From the NCBI RefSeq assembly GCF_900016645.1, contig NZ_CDGJ01000052.1: 64,000 nucleotides of DNA, one strand, 5' to 3'. Positions 1-7,664 of this stretch are shown here, piece after piece; the stretch's first letter is position 1, and each line of letters opens with the position of its first letter. A program made the position numbers and the translations under genes. The notes under the pieces were generated by a model. It did no database searches and had not been told where the DNA came from. It saw only the letters and a program-made list of their open reading frames with translations. The stretch is from Acididesulfobacillus acetoxydans (GTDB taxonomy: Bacteria > Bacillota > Desulfitobacteriia > Desulfitobacteriales > Desulfitobacteriaceae).

Positions 1-361
1 GGGACACCTCTGTACTATGGCTTCTGCTGACTCCTCACGACAAATCTTGTTTCAACCGGGCTTCTTACTCCGTTTCCACCCGTCCGTGAGGCCTCCCACG
101 GTAAGACGATTCACTTTCATTCCATGTCCCCGCAACATTTACGCTGACGTGTCCGTGTAGCTTTTGGGCTTCAACTTGTATGGCAGTCTTACCCCACATT
201 TCGCGCCTAATATTGTTCGTGTTCCTCGGGGCGGAACTTTGCCGCCGGCTTCCTTCAGATTCCATCTCGCAATGGACACCCTTGCCTTGAGCTAATGGTT
301 GGTCGCTACATACCCCCATAACGGACTTTCACCGTCAAGTTAATCGTCATGCGTGGCGCAC
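1..361 (-). mobile_element. Group II intron, 5' part (domain I), truncated by window edge
   Basis: Read on the minus strand, the segment begins with GTGCGCC at 361, the usual GUGYG 5' end of bacterial group II introns, and runs through a long structured leader containing the typical TTGACGGTGAAAGTCCG stretch and, near the window edge, the GAGTCAGCAGAAGCCATAGTA stretch that commonly precedes the intron-encoded reverse transcriptase. The maturase gene and 3' domains would lie to the left, outside the window. The open frame at 65-319 has no protein-like features and is intron RNA. Family recognition is from pattern memory; intron class is not assigned. Confidence 0.75.
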
Positions 362-743
362 CATTATATAGTAGTATAGCAAAAGTCGCGCCGGAAGCAA
401 CCGCCAAGGGAGTTCTGTTCTGAAAGGGCACAACCCGTGGATACCCTGATCACTGATTGTGCCGTCGTCACAGAATTCTCTTCAGAGAGAGCGTTGGAGA
501 GCGCAAAATCTTTTTTAAAGTGCAATACGACGGACAAACCGGTCCAATAACGCAGACCGGGAGCAGCCTCATGGCCTGCCGCTCCCGGAACCACCCTATC
601 TCGGCTTGACCGTTGCCAAGCTGTCTTCAGACCCAGAACGGGAAATAATCACGTTTTCCCGGCTGGGCGTGTCCGCGCGGGGCTGCTAAGGAAAGCGGGA
701 GGAGCACTCCCCCGTTTCCATGGCTGAGTGTATCCGCGCCGAG
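362..743. other. Intergenic, intron insertion flank
   Basis: No convincing gene. On the minus strand the intron sits directly after an A/T-rich TATATAAT-like stretch (363-375), so it may have inserted in or just behind a promoter. An 8-bp inverted repeat (CCGGGAGC at 557-564, GCTCCCGG at 581-588) could be an old terminator. A minus frame at 364-594 has no recognisable features. Confidence 0.5.
696..714 (-). terminator. Hairpin downstream of ypeB
   Basis: On the minus strand GGGAG and CTCCC arms form a short GC hairpin about 30 nt after the ypeB stop, followed by a weak T-containing tail. A probable end of the sleB-ypeB transcript. Confidence 0.4.
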
Positions 744-2123
744 CTACTGGATAAATTCCCCCCGCGGGGTGTAAATAACCCGTTCGATCTTTTCTTCTTT
801 GCCGTTGAGCGCATCCACGTAAATCAGATATTCCTCACCCCGATATCGCCCCCGCAGTTCATAACACAATACCTCTCGGTTCCCGGGTCTGGGAATAACC
901 GCGAGATGGGTGGAGGTAAGGCTGAAGCCGGCAGGAAGTTTCTTTTCGGCCTCCGGCAAGGTGACGCGCGGACCCGGAAAACTCCTGGTATGGTGGAAAG
1001 CCCAGTAAGCCGTAGCATCATAACCGACAAGCTGACCATTGTCCAAGGCTACCATCAGGCGGACTTTGTCCGGGTAATAATAGATTCCATTTTCCTCGCT
1101 GACCGCTTCCAACTGGATGTAGGACCCGTCATCCTGCACAGAGGTCAAAGCCAGATTCCAATGCATTGCATGAAGAACGGCCGCCGCTTTGCTCTTCCCC
1201 TGCGCCACACTGAGGGTGCGGGTCCCGATCGGCCTCTGATCGCGGAAGAGCAGCACCACACCTCCCTGGCGGCTGACCTCAAGATAAGCGGTCTTAGCGG
1301 TAAACGTATAGGCTGCCAAAGGCCCCTTCGTCTCACCCGCGGGCACCGGCACCAGGCCTTGGTACCCGGCCTTAGTGAGAAAATCTTGAGCCACAGTCTG
1401 AGCCTGCTGCCGAGTGACCTGACCCGCCGGCAGACCCAGCGGTTTGGCGACAGAACGGGTAGAATACTCACCCTGATACTTGAGCGGAGGCAACTTTTCC
1501 AGACTCGCGTCCAATTGCTCCAGACCGTTGCGCACAGAGCGGGGAGCCGACCCGGCCTGCCCTTCGGCCGCCGCCTCGGCCACCTGAGTCCGACCGAAAA
1601 TCCCGGCAAGACTGAATCGGGCAGGAGTGCTTGTCCAGGCCAGGTTTTCCGTATTGCTGCGGACGAGCAGATCTTGTACCTTGCGGTTGACCTGGATAAC
1701 CCTGGTGTGTATATCGCCGAGGGTTTTAGCCTCACCCGCCGAAATCGCCCCTCCCACCGCTACGCGCTGAGACAGGGAATTGGCGAAAGCCGCCGTTTGA
1801 GCCAAAAGCTGCCCCACATAACTTAGACCCGTTTGGTCTGCCGGCAATTGAGCTAAGTCGTGGTTAGCCGCCTCGCTTTGACTGGAGACACGACCCAGAT
1901 AGAGCACCTGCTGATTGGCGGACCCCGCCACCGCACCCTTGGCCAGGTCAGTATCGAGTTGGTCCAGGTGACCGGCAAATCCCTGCAGTGAACGCTGGTG
2001 CTGAACATCCAGAGCGGTCCGGAAATGTTTAGCCGCCTGGTATTCATTGACACCCCAAGCCAAAGAAACCAGCAAGGCGACTGCTAAAGTGCCGAGCCAA
2101 GCCTTGCGCATCCGATCGCGCAT
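744..2123 (-). CDS. ypeB: Germination protein YpeB
   Basis: A 459-residue protein with an N-terminal membrane anchor (about residues 8-26), a long helical middle region and a C-terminal half made of PepSY-type repeats (about 230-459), the layout of YpeB. In spores YpeB is needed to localise and stabilise the cortex-lytic enzyme SleB at the inner membrane/cortex, and each depends on the other. The gene lies 12 bp behind sleB on the same strand, the standard operon. Start is the ATG at 2123 behind GGAGGGAG. Length is close to the B. subtilis protein. The family call is firm; expression in the forespore is inferred from family knowledge. Confidence 0.93.
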   Translation of the reverse strand: MRDRMRKAWLGTLAVALLVSLAWGVNEYQAAKHFRTALDVQHQRSLQGFAGHLDQLDTDLAKGAVAGSANQQVLYLGRVSSQSEAANHDLAQLPADQTGLSYVGQLLAQTAAFANSLSQRVAVGGAISAGEAKTLGDIHTRVIQVNRKVQDLLVRSNTENLAWTSTPARFSLAGIFGRTQVAEAAAEGQAGSAPRSVRNGLEQLDASLEKLPPLKYQGEYSTRSVAKPLGLPAGQVTRQQAQTVAQDFLTKAGYQGLVPVPAGETKGPLAAYTFTAKTAYLEVSRQGGVVLLFRDQRPIGTRTLSVAQGKSKAAAVLHAMHWNLALTSVQDDGSYIQLEAVSEENGIYYYPDKVRLMVALDNGQLVGYDATAYWAFHHTRSFPGPRVTLPEAEKKLPAGFSLTSTHLAVIPRPGNREVLCYELRGRYRGEEYLIYVDALNGKEEKIERVIYTPRGEFIQ

Positions 2124-2135
2124 ATGATCTCCCTC

Positions 2136-2819
2136 CTAACTCGTGAAAATCTGCTGGCCGATTTTGGTGATCTCCGGCCGAGACCAAATATAGCGGTTGT
2201 TCGTCTTAGCCGGGTTGAAGAAATAGAGCGCACCGTGAGAAGGATCAACCCCGGAAAGCGCTTCGCGAGCGGCTCGAATCGAGGAAGCCGTAGGCTGTTT
2301 GTTGACTTGGCCGTCGCTCACGCTGGAAAAAGCCCCCGGTTGATAAATTACCCCGGCGATGGTCTTGGGAAAAGCCGGATTCTTAAGCCGGTTGAGGACG
2401 ACCGCCGCCACGGCCACCTGCCCGATGAACGGCTCCCCCCGCGCTTCCCCGTTCACGATGTGGGCCAGCAGGTTGACATCGGCACTCTTGTTCCCCAGCG
2501 CTGTCCCGGACGCATTGGTGCTGCTTCCGGTCAAACGGTTGAGTTCTCCGATCGTCTTGGGTCCCGCGATTCCGTCCACTTTCAGACCATGGCCCTGTTG
2601 AAACTCGCGCACCGCATTTTCTGTTCTGGGGCCAAACTTCCCATCCAGCGGTCCGACCGGATAACCCAGCTGAATCAATTTGGCCTGCATCTCGCGCACA
2701 TCCGGACCGTTGGTACCCCGCGACAAAAGCCGGCCACCCAAAGCCCCAAAGGCCACTGTGCTGAGAATGAGACTCAAGACGATACCAAGCGTTATGCCCC
2801 AACGTCTGCGACTAAGCAT
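2136..2819 (-). CDS. sleB: Spore cortex-lytic enzyme SleB
   Basis: A 227-residue secreted enzyme: hydrophobic N-terminus (about 7-28), one peptidoglycan-binding domain (about 36-96, with the GxxGPDVREMQ and VDGIAGPKT motifs), a short linker and a Hydrolase_2/SleB catalytic domain (about 113-227). The VNGEARGE motif carries the expected catalytic glutamate (E125). SleB is a lytic transglycosylase acting on muramic-lactam cortex during germination. It is first in the operon with ypeB. Start ATG follows GAGGTGAGGG. No clear sigma-G promoter could be picked out upstream. Confidence 0.95.
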   Translation of the reverse strand: MLSRRRWGITLGIVLSLILSTVAFGALGGRLLSRGTNGPDVREMQAKLIQLGYPVGPLDGKFGPRTENAVREFQQGHGLKVDGIAGPKTIGELNRLTGSSTNASGTALGNKSADVNLLAHIVNGEARGEPFIGQVAVAAVVLNRLKNPAFPKTIAGVIYQPGAFSSVSDGQVNKQPTASSIRAAREALSGVDPSHGALYFFNPAKTNNRYIWSRPEITKIGQQIFTS

Positions 2820-3084
2820 ACCCTCACCTCACTTTTGGATTTCTCCCTTAGTGTGGCTTAAGGGTACCGCGATTATCCGGAATTACCTTTCAAAACGCAA
2901 CTCTCGTTTTTTAAAAACGTGATTAAGGGCGGTGCCCTCAGAGATCTAAGAGCACCACCCTATAAGTCGCCCCTTAACGAGATTCTGTCTTTCTTGCGCG
3001 GCCAGGGGGGTTTGCCGGAGGCTGCCCATCAGCGGTAGATCACTTCACAGCCGCTTGCTCCGCTTTCTGGTCGATCCACATGGT

Positions 3085-3306
3085 CTAGTAGTAGAAATAG
3101 ACAAAAACGGGATGCAACTCGGCGTTATGAACCCCGGGCTGACCCAGGAAATACTCCTCATCATGGTAAAGCGGCACAACCGCCCCAGCGGCAAGAATTT
3201 CTTTCTCGACCGCCCGATAACCGGGAATGGCTTTTTGTAGATCCGTTTCAGTCGCCAAAGTGGTCAGTTGCTTGTCGACCCCCGGATTGCTGTAACAAAC
3301 GGACTT
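3085..3306 (-). pseudogene. C-terminal remnant of a peptide-binding ABC lipoprotein (SBP family 5)
   Basis: Translating the minus strand from about 3306 to the TAG at 3085-3087 gives a protein-like string with YSNPGVDKQL, then AVVPLYHDEEYFL, then QPGVHNAEL and a YFYY end. This is the recognisable C-terminus of oligopeptide/dipeptide-binding proteins (OppA/DppA type). No start, signal peptide or lobe I exists upstream, where the sequence becomes unrelated. Roughly 70 of more than 500 codons remain, so this is a fragment, not a gene. The rest of 2820-3385 shows nothing else. Confidence 0.75.
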
Positions 3307-3385
3307 CTCATTCCTGCAACATGTTCGTCATTTCTGCGAAGTCCGGCTTCCTCCTTCTTTACTAAGCTCCCCCCCTTGAGCCTCG

Positions 3386-3964
3386 TTAAATATTTGGAAA
3401 GACTGACTTTAAATCTATTGTGAGTTCTGGGAAAAGATTTACTTTAATTTGATCCTCTTCTGAATATACCTCTGGTCTTCCATATCTATTGTTTTCCTGC
3501 AAAGTAAAAACACTAATCAGCTTATTTTCAGGCTCGACAATCCAATATTCTCTAACTCCAGCCTTTTCAAATTTATTAAATTTTATAAGCTTATCTTTCC
3601 TTGCGGTTGACGGTGAGGAAATTTCAATGATAAGTGATGGCACGCCAAAATAGCCTGTTTTTCTAAGCTTACTTTCATCGCAAACTACAACGATATCAGG
3701 TTGGGAGATGATATTAGAAATATCCTCGTCCTTTTCATCATTTTCGGGGATACAAAGGTCAAAGGGCGCAGCAAATACCTTACACGGTTTATCAACCAAG
3801 TAATTTGAAATTTGTCTGTACAGATCACCGGATATGCTCTGATGTTGCCAGGTCGGGGCGGACTGCATATAAGGCACTCCATCGATGATCTCCCATCTCT
3901 CATCTTCAGGCCAGGTCAGATAATCTGCATAGGTATTTTTCTCCTTTGGTTCCCGTATCGGCAT
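3386..3964 (-). CDS. Uma2 family (DUF820) putative nuclease
   Basis: A 192-residue protein of the Uma2/DUF820 family, which has a PD-(D/E)xK nuclease fold. Visible landmarks are the N-terminal WPEDERWEIIDG, the QPDIVVV strand carrying the expected metal-binding Asp, and VPSLIIEISSPST with the catalytic Glu, followed by KLIKFNKFEKAGVREYWIVEPE. Family members are often multicopy and linked to mobile regions; their function is not established. The gene is A/T-richer than its neighbours and lies between decayed fragments, which fits recent acquisition. Start ATG at 3964 behind AAAAGGAG. Confidence 0.88.
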   Translation of the reverse strand: MPIREPKEKNTYADYLTWPEDERWEIIDGVPYMQSAPTWQHQSISGDLYRQISNYLVDKPCKVFAAPFDLCIPENDEKDEDISNIISQPDIVVVCDESKLRKTGYFGVPSLIIEISSPSTARKDKLIKFNKFEKAGVREYWIVEPENKLISVFTLQENNRYGRPEVYSEEDQIKVNLFPELTIDLKSVFPNI

Positions 3965-4005
3965 AAACTCAACTCCTTTTTATTCTAAATTATATCCATT
4001 CACAT

Positions 4006-4134
4006 CTAGTTGCACATCTTTTTACCAGGGCCGGACATAATTTCTACTACTTGGTTAACAACCGAATCACTCACCGCACCTGGACCACCTAATACCACAA
4101 GTTTCGGATTTGGAAAAGCGGGAGGAAATGTCTT
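4006..4134 (-). pseudogene. Cell wall-binding repeat 2 (CWB2) fragment
   Basis: One minus frame ending at the TAG at 4006-4008 reads KLVVLGGPGAVSDSVVNQVV, a close match to the core of a CWB2 repeat. It is bounded upstream by an in-frame TGA at about 4135, leaving only about 40 codons. An intact three-repeat CWB2 protein is encoded at 7665-9797, so this may be the end of a lost paralogue. Confidence 0.6.
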
Positions 4135-4410
4135 TCACGTAGTCGGTCTATTTCTTGATCAGATACCGTGATTCCCTCTTTCTCTGCCTCTCGGAGCAGG
4201 AGAACCTGGTTGACAATATCTTGGAGAACGTTTGCCCGGATGGCCGCCTCTTGTTACTTCGATGATGGGCCCTGGAAGTGTTGGGCTGCGACGATGCGGT
4301 TGATGGCTGACTCCGGGACAGAAACGCCGTGGACAGTAACAGTGTTCATCGAGCAGCCGGTTAAGGCTAGTGCTAAGAGAACCGTGAAAAATGAGTCTCA
4401 GAAACCGCAC
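4089..4410 (-). pseudogene. Decayed foldase-like (SurA/PrsA-type) lipoprotein
   Basis: The minus strand starts with MRFLRLI from a GTG at 4410, and one frame over continues FFTVLLALALTGCS, which together make a classic lipoprotein signal with lipobox. The second frame goes on through SVPESAINRIVAAQ, an in-frame TAA, then NVLQDIVNQVLLLREAEKEG and VSDQEIDRL, the helical pattern of SurA/PrsA N-terminal domains. So there is at least one frameshift in the signal peptide, one nonsense codon and loss of the C-terminus. Known function of the family is extracytoplasmic protein folding; this copy is dead. Confidence 0.65.
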
Positions 4411-4422
4411 CTCCGGCCTCTT

Positions 4423-5895
4423 TCACAACAGGCCGTATTTCTCCAGCCTGCGATAAAGAGTTGCCAGACTGATTTCCAATTCTTTCGCCGCACGCTTCTT
4501 GTCCGCCAAGGAGGCGCCCTTTGGCAAATACCCGGCCAAAAGACCTTTTTCGAATTCGGCCACTCTCTGCTCTAAGCTTAACCCCGAGGAGGGGGGAAGG
4601 TTTTCTTTGTCGATCAGATTATTGTCAACCAGATTGTAGGGCATCTCGGCGAAACTGACTTTATCACCCTGAGCCATATTGGCCAAGTACTCTACCACGT
4701 TTTCCAGTTGGCGCACGTTCCCGGGCCAACGATAATCCTTGAACCATTGCACCAGGCCTGGTTCAACTTCCCTAATTTTTTTCCCCAGCCTTTGGGCATA
4801 TTTCCGCAGGAAATAGTACAGGTAAAGCTCTATATCTTCCTGCCGTTCCCGCAAAGGAGGAACGAAGAGCGGGATGACGTTAAGGCGGTAATAGAGGTCG
4901 GCACGGAAAGCGCCGCTTTCCACCATACTTTCGAGATTACGGTTGGTTGCGGATATCACCCGCACATCGACAGGAATCGGTTCCCTGCCGCCGATTCTAT
5001 CCACGGTTCGCTCTTGAATGACCCTTAACAGTTTAGGCTGAAGAGAAAGCGGCAAATCTCCGATTTCATCTAAAAAAATCGTCCCGTGCTGGGCCAGTTC
5101 AAACTTACCGGGTTTGCCGCCCCGACTCGCTCCCGTGAACGCCCCGCCCTCATAACCGAAAAGCTCGCTTTCCAACAGGTTATCGGGCAGGGAAGGACAA
5201 TTGACCACGACAAAGGGCCCGCCGCTGCGCTCACCGGCACTGTGAATAGCCCTAGCCAGCAATTCCTTACCCGTGCCGCTCTCTCCCCGGATTAAGACCG
5301 TCGAGGTTCCTGTCGAAATCCGAACGGCCTCTTCGACCAAACGCCGATAGGCCGGCGATTGTCCGAGCATTGTACCAAAAGACCGGTTGTGGCCGATAAC
5401 CTCCATTGCCGCCTGCACTTGATCTTGAAGCCTGTGGTTTGCTTCCACCAAGACAAGCTTGCTTTCCAGCAGGCTGCTCATGTGGGTAAGAAAATCAGTC
5501 AACCTATCCGAAGACCCTATGATTTTTTCCTTCTGCTCCCGATTCACAGCCATAATACCGATGACGCCGATCGGTTTGCCTTTTCTAACCACGGGGAAAC
5601 CCATCGTGGCTAATTCCAGGCATTCAGCCGCAATGGCACAATTCCGGCAGGCCGGATACCTGTCTTGGTCCCGGACAATCCCGTGCTCCCCCGTCTGCAC
5701 GATCCGCTGAAACAAGGAACCGGAAGGGACAAATTGACCGATCTTCGCTTTATAGGGGCCGGTTCCGGCTATCCGGATACACTCCTCATCGACAATCGTG
5801 ACGTCGACTTCCAATACCTGGGCTATGACCTCCGCATATTCCTGTACGAATGACTGGATTTGGGCTATCCCGGTCAATAACATCACCCCAAACAA
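4423..5895 (-). CDS. Sigma-54-dependent transcriptional activator
   Basis: A 490-residue bacterial enhancer-binding protein. Residues 1-150 form a sensory PAS/GAF-like region containing a cysteine cluster (CRNCAIAAEC, about 102-111), suggesting redox or metal sensing. Residues about 175-400 are the AAA+ domain with Walker A GESGTGKE, the sigma-54 contact motif GAFTGAS, and Walker B-like TIFLDEIGDL. The C-terminus is a Fis-type helix-turn-helix ending ISLATLYRRLEKYG. It lies downstream of lysA but is separated by a strong hairpin. The start is uncertain: TTG at 5895 behind AGGAGAGG, or ATG at 5883. The target operon is not evident here. Confidence 0.9.
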   Translation of the reverse strand: MFGVMLLTGIAQIQSFVQEYAEVIAQVLEVDVTIVDEECIRIAGTGPYKAKIGQFVPSGSLFQRIVQTGEHGIVRDQDRYPACRNCAIAAECLELATMGFPVVRKGKPIGVIGIMAVNREQKEKIIGSSDRLTDFLTHMSSLLESKLVLVEANHRLQDQVQAAMEVIGHNRSFGTMLGQSPAYRRLVEEAVRISTGTSTVLIRGESGTGKELLARAIHSAGERSGGPFVVVNCPSLPDNLLESELFGYEGGAFTGASRGGKPGKFELAQHGTIFLDEIGDLPLSLQPKLLRVIQERTVDRIGGREPIPVDVRVISATNRNLESMVESGAFRADLYYRLNVIPLFVPPLRERQEDIELYLYYFLRKYAQRLGKKIREVEPGLVQWFKDYRWPGNVRQLENVVEYLANMAQGDKVSFAEMPYNLVDNNLIDKENLPPSSGLSLEQRVAEFEKGLLAGYLPKGASLADKKRAAKELEISLATLYRRLEKYGLL

Positions 5896-5933
5896 AAGTC
5901 CTCTCCTGCATTATATAACAAGGAGAGGACTTT
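5895..5933 (-). terminator. Perfect 13-bp hairpin between lysA and the sigma-54 activator
   Basis: On the minus strand AAAGTCCTCTCCT and AGGAGAGGACTTT pair perfectly around a 13-nt loop, followed by TTGTTT. It ends the lysA transcript. The 3' arm also contains the AGGAGAGG ribosome-binding site of the next gene, and the loop holds TATAAT. Confidence 0.7.
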
Positions 5934-5944
5934 CAGGAAGGCAT

Positions 5945-7198
5945 TTACAGACCGCTGAAATCCAACGTGGCGAAGTGATCCTCCAGCGTTTCGGCCCGGC
6001 GAATCAACTCCACCCGTCCCTCCGGCTTGAGCAGGAGTTCTGCCGAGCGCAGTTTGCCATTATAGTTAAAACCCATGGCATGTCCATGCGCCCCCGTGTC
6101 GTGAATGACGATGATATCTCCGATGTCCACCCGCGGCAGCGGCCTCTGCACAGCAAATTTATCATTATTCTCGCAAAGACTTCCCGTCACATCATAGATA
6201 TGATCGAGGGGCCAATCCTCTTTCCCCATAACCGTTATATGGTGATAAGCGCCGTAAATGGCTGGGCGCATCAGGTTCGCCATACTCGCGTCCAGTCCGA
6301 TATAGTCCCGATAGATCTCCTTCTTATGCAGAACTTTGGCCACCAGATAACCATGTGGCCCGGTGATCATGCGGCCGCATTCCATAGCCAGTTTTAAGGG
6401 ATATAAGTTATTGGCAACGATTTTATCCTCATACACTTCCCGAATTCCCCGGCCGACAAATTCAAGATCAACCGCCGCCTCTTCGGGCCGGTACGGTATG
6501 CCAATCCCCCCGCCCAAATTGACCAGTTCAATCCGGATACCCAGTTCGCGGTAAATCTCAGCCACCAGATCAAACATCATCTTGGCGGTTTCAATAAAGT
6601 AGGTCGGATCGAGTTCATTGGATATAACCATCGTATGAATGCCAAAGCGGTGAACTCCCTTGGCTTGGGCAATCCGGTAAGCTTGGAAAAGTTGTTCCCG
6701 AGTCAGCCCATACTTGGACTCCTCAGGGTTGCCGATAATAGCATTTCCGCCCGCTCGCAGCGGCCCGGGATTATACCGGAACGAAAGCATCTCCGGCAGC
6801 CCAACATAGTTTTCCAAGTATACGATATGGCTGATATCATCCAGGTTGATAATCGCGCCTAAGGCCCGCGCTTTTTCGTATTCTTCCGCTGGGGTATCGT
6901 TGGAAGTGAGCATAATGTTCTCCTCGCAGATCCCCGCTTTCTCCGCCAGAATGAGCTCGGCCAAAGAGCTGCAGTCCGCTCCGAATCCTTCCTCGCGCAA
7001 AACCTTGAGAAGGTAAGGGTTGGGGGTCGCTTTGACAGCAAAATACTCTTTGAACTCCGGCGCCCAGGCGAACGCCTTAATTAAACGACGGGCGTTTGTC
7101 CGGATCGCCTGTTCATCGTAGATATGAAACGGTGAACCGTACTCGTCAATAATCTGCTCCAATTGTTCCTTCGTAAAAGGCAGGTTCTTTGCAACCAC
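5945..7198 (-). CDS. lysA: Diaminopimelate decarboxylase
   Basis: A 417-residue fold-type III PLP decarboxylase converting meso-diaminopimelate to L-lysine, the last step of lysine synthesis. The N-terminal barrel has the PLP lysine in YFAVKATPNP, a Gly-rich phosphate site (NLGGGIGIPYRP), and the C-terminal domain carries the active-site cysteine in DVTGSLCENND. I chose the GTG at 7198 because GGGAGGAA lies 10 nt before it; the in-frame ATG at 7249 has no ribosome-binding site and overlaps the attenuator tail. The lysine riboswitch directly upstream supports the lysine assignment over related ornithine or carboxynorspermidine decarboxylases. Confidence 0.93.
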   Translation of the reverse strand: MVAKNLPFTKEQLEQIIDEYGSPFHIYDEQAIRTNARRLIKAFAWAPEFKEYFAVKATPNPYLLKVLREEGFGADCSSLAELILAEKAGICEENIMLTSNDTPAEEYEKARALGAIINLDDISHIVYLENYVGLPEMLSFRYNPGPLRAGGNAIIGNPEESKYGLTREQLFQAYRIAQAKGVHRFGIHTMVISNELDPTYFIETAKMMFDLVAEIYRELGIRIELVNLGGGIGIPYRPEEAAVDLEFVGRGIREVYEDKIVANNLYPLKLAMECGRMITGPHGYLVAKVLHKKEIYRDYIGLDASMANLMRPAIYGAYHHITVMGKEDWPLDHIYDVTGSLCENNDKFAVQRPLPRVDIGDIIVIHDTGAHGHAMGFNYNGKLRSAELLLKPEGRVELIRRAETLEDHFATLDFSGL

Positions 7199-7257
7199 GA
7201 TTAGTATTCCTCCCTGTTGCTCCCGACGGTAGATTGTAAACATTGTCAATCCCCATA

Positions 7258-7293
7258 AGTAAAAGGCGGCCGCGAGTATCTCGCAAACCGCCC
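7258..7293 (-). terminator. Attenuator terminator of the lysine riboswitch
   Basis: Minus-strand hairpin with arms GGCGG/CCGCC and GCGAG/CTCGC around ATA, followed by TTTT, ending about 60 nt before the lysA start. Its 5' arm GCGAGATA (7277-7284) is exactly complementary to TATCTCGC in the 3' strand of the aptamer P1 stem (7329-7336), giving a mutually exclusive antiterminator. Confidence 0.85.
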
Positions 7294-7330
7294 AAAAATT
7301 CGGCCCCAGCCAATTTCAGCCCAGCCATGC

Positions 7331-7500
7331 GAGATAGCGCTCCATCCGGCCTTGAAGCCAAATGACAGTCAGACACCTCTTCGGTGCCGGACCAGCACGG
7401 ACCTGTGGCACAAGCCGTACTTCGGCGGTTGTTCCTTTCCGCACTCCTCATCGTCTGCCAACTCCGGGTGCCTACTCTTAATCAACCGCGCCTCTATCCC
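7331..7500 (-). promoter_or_regulatory. Lysine riboswitch (L box) upstream of lysA
   Basis: The minus strand carries conserved L-box blocks: GATAGAGGCGCG, ATTAAGAGTAG, GGAAAGGAACAACCGCCGAAG, and the closing GGAGCGCTATCTC. GGGATAG (7494-7500) pairs with CTATCTC (7331-7337) to form P1. With lysine bound, P1 holds its 3' strand and the downstream terminator forms; without lysine the 3' strand pairs with the terminator and lysA is read. The mechanism follows the known class; the base pairing is seen directly. Confidence 0.93.
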
Positions 7501-7664
7501 TGATAGATTTAATTACTGTTTGATTATCTAACCTAAAACCGCTTTTGTCAACCCATCGGGTGACTTTAAGCCGCTGCCCGCTTCAACAAAACTCATCCAT
7601 AATCCAGTTTCTGTAAAGTCTATTTGAGTGGAGAAGTTCAATTGACCCATAAACACCCTCTCGC

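Noticed and set aside
364..594. Minus-strand 76-codon open frame beside the group II intron
   Set aside because: No ribosome-binding site, no family features, overlaps an inverted repeat.
720..1826. Long plus-strand open frame (368 codons)
   Set aside because: It lies wholly over ypeB on the other strand; composition is Arg/His/Pro-rich with no family features. Long antisense frames are expected from GC-rich codon use.
2124..2861. Plus-strand open frame over sleB
   Set aside because: Antisense shadow of sleB, no protein-like motifs.
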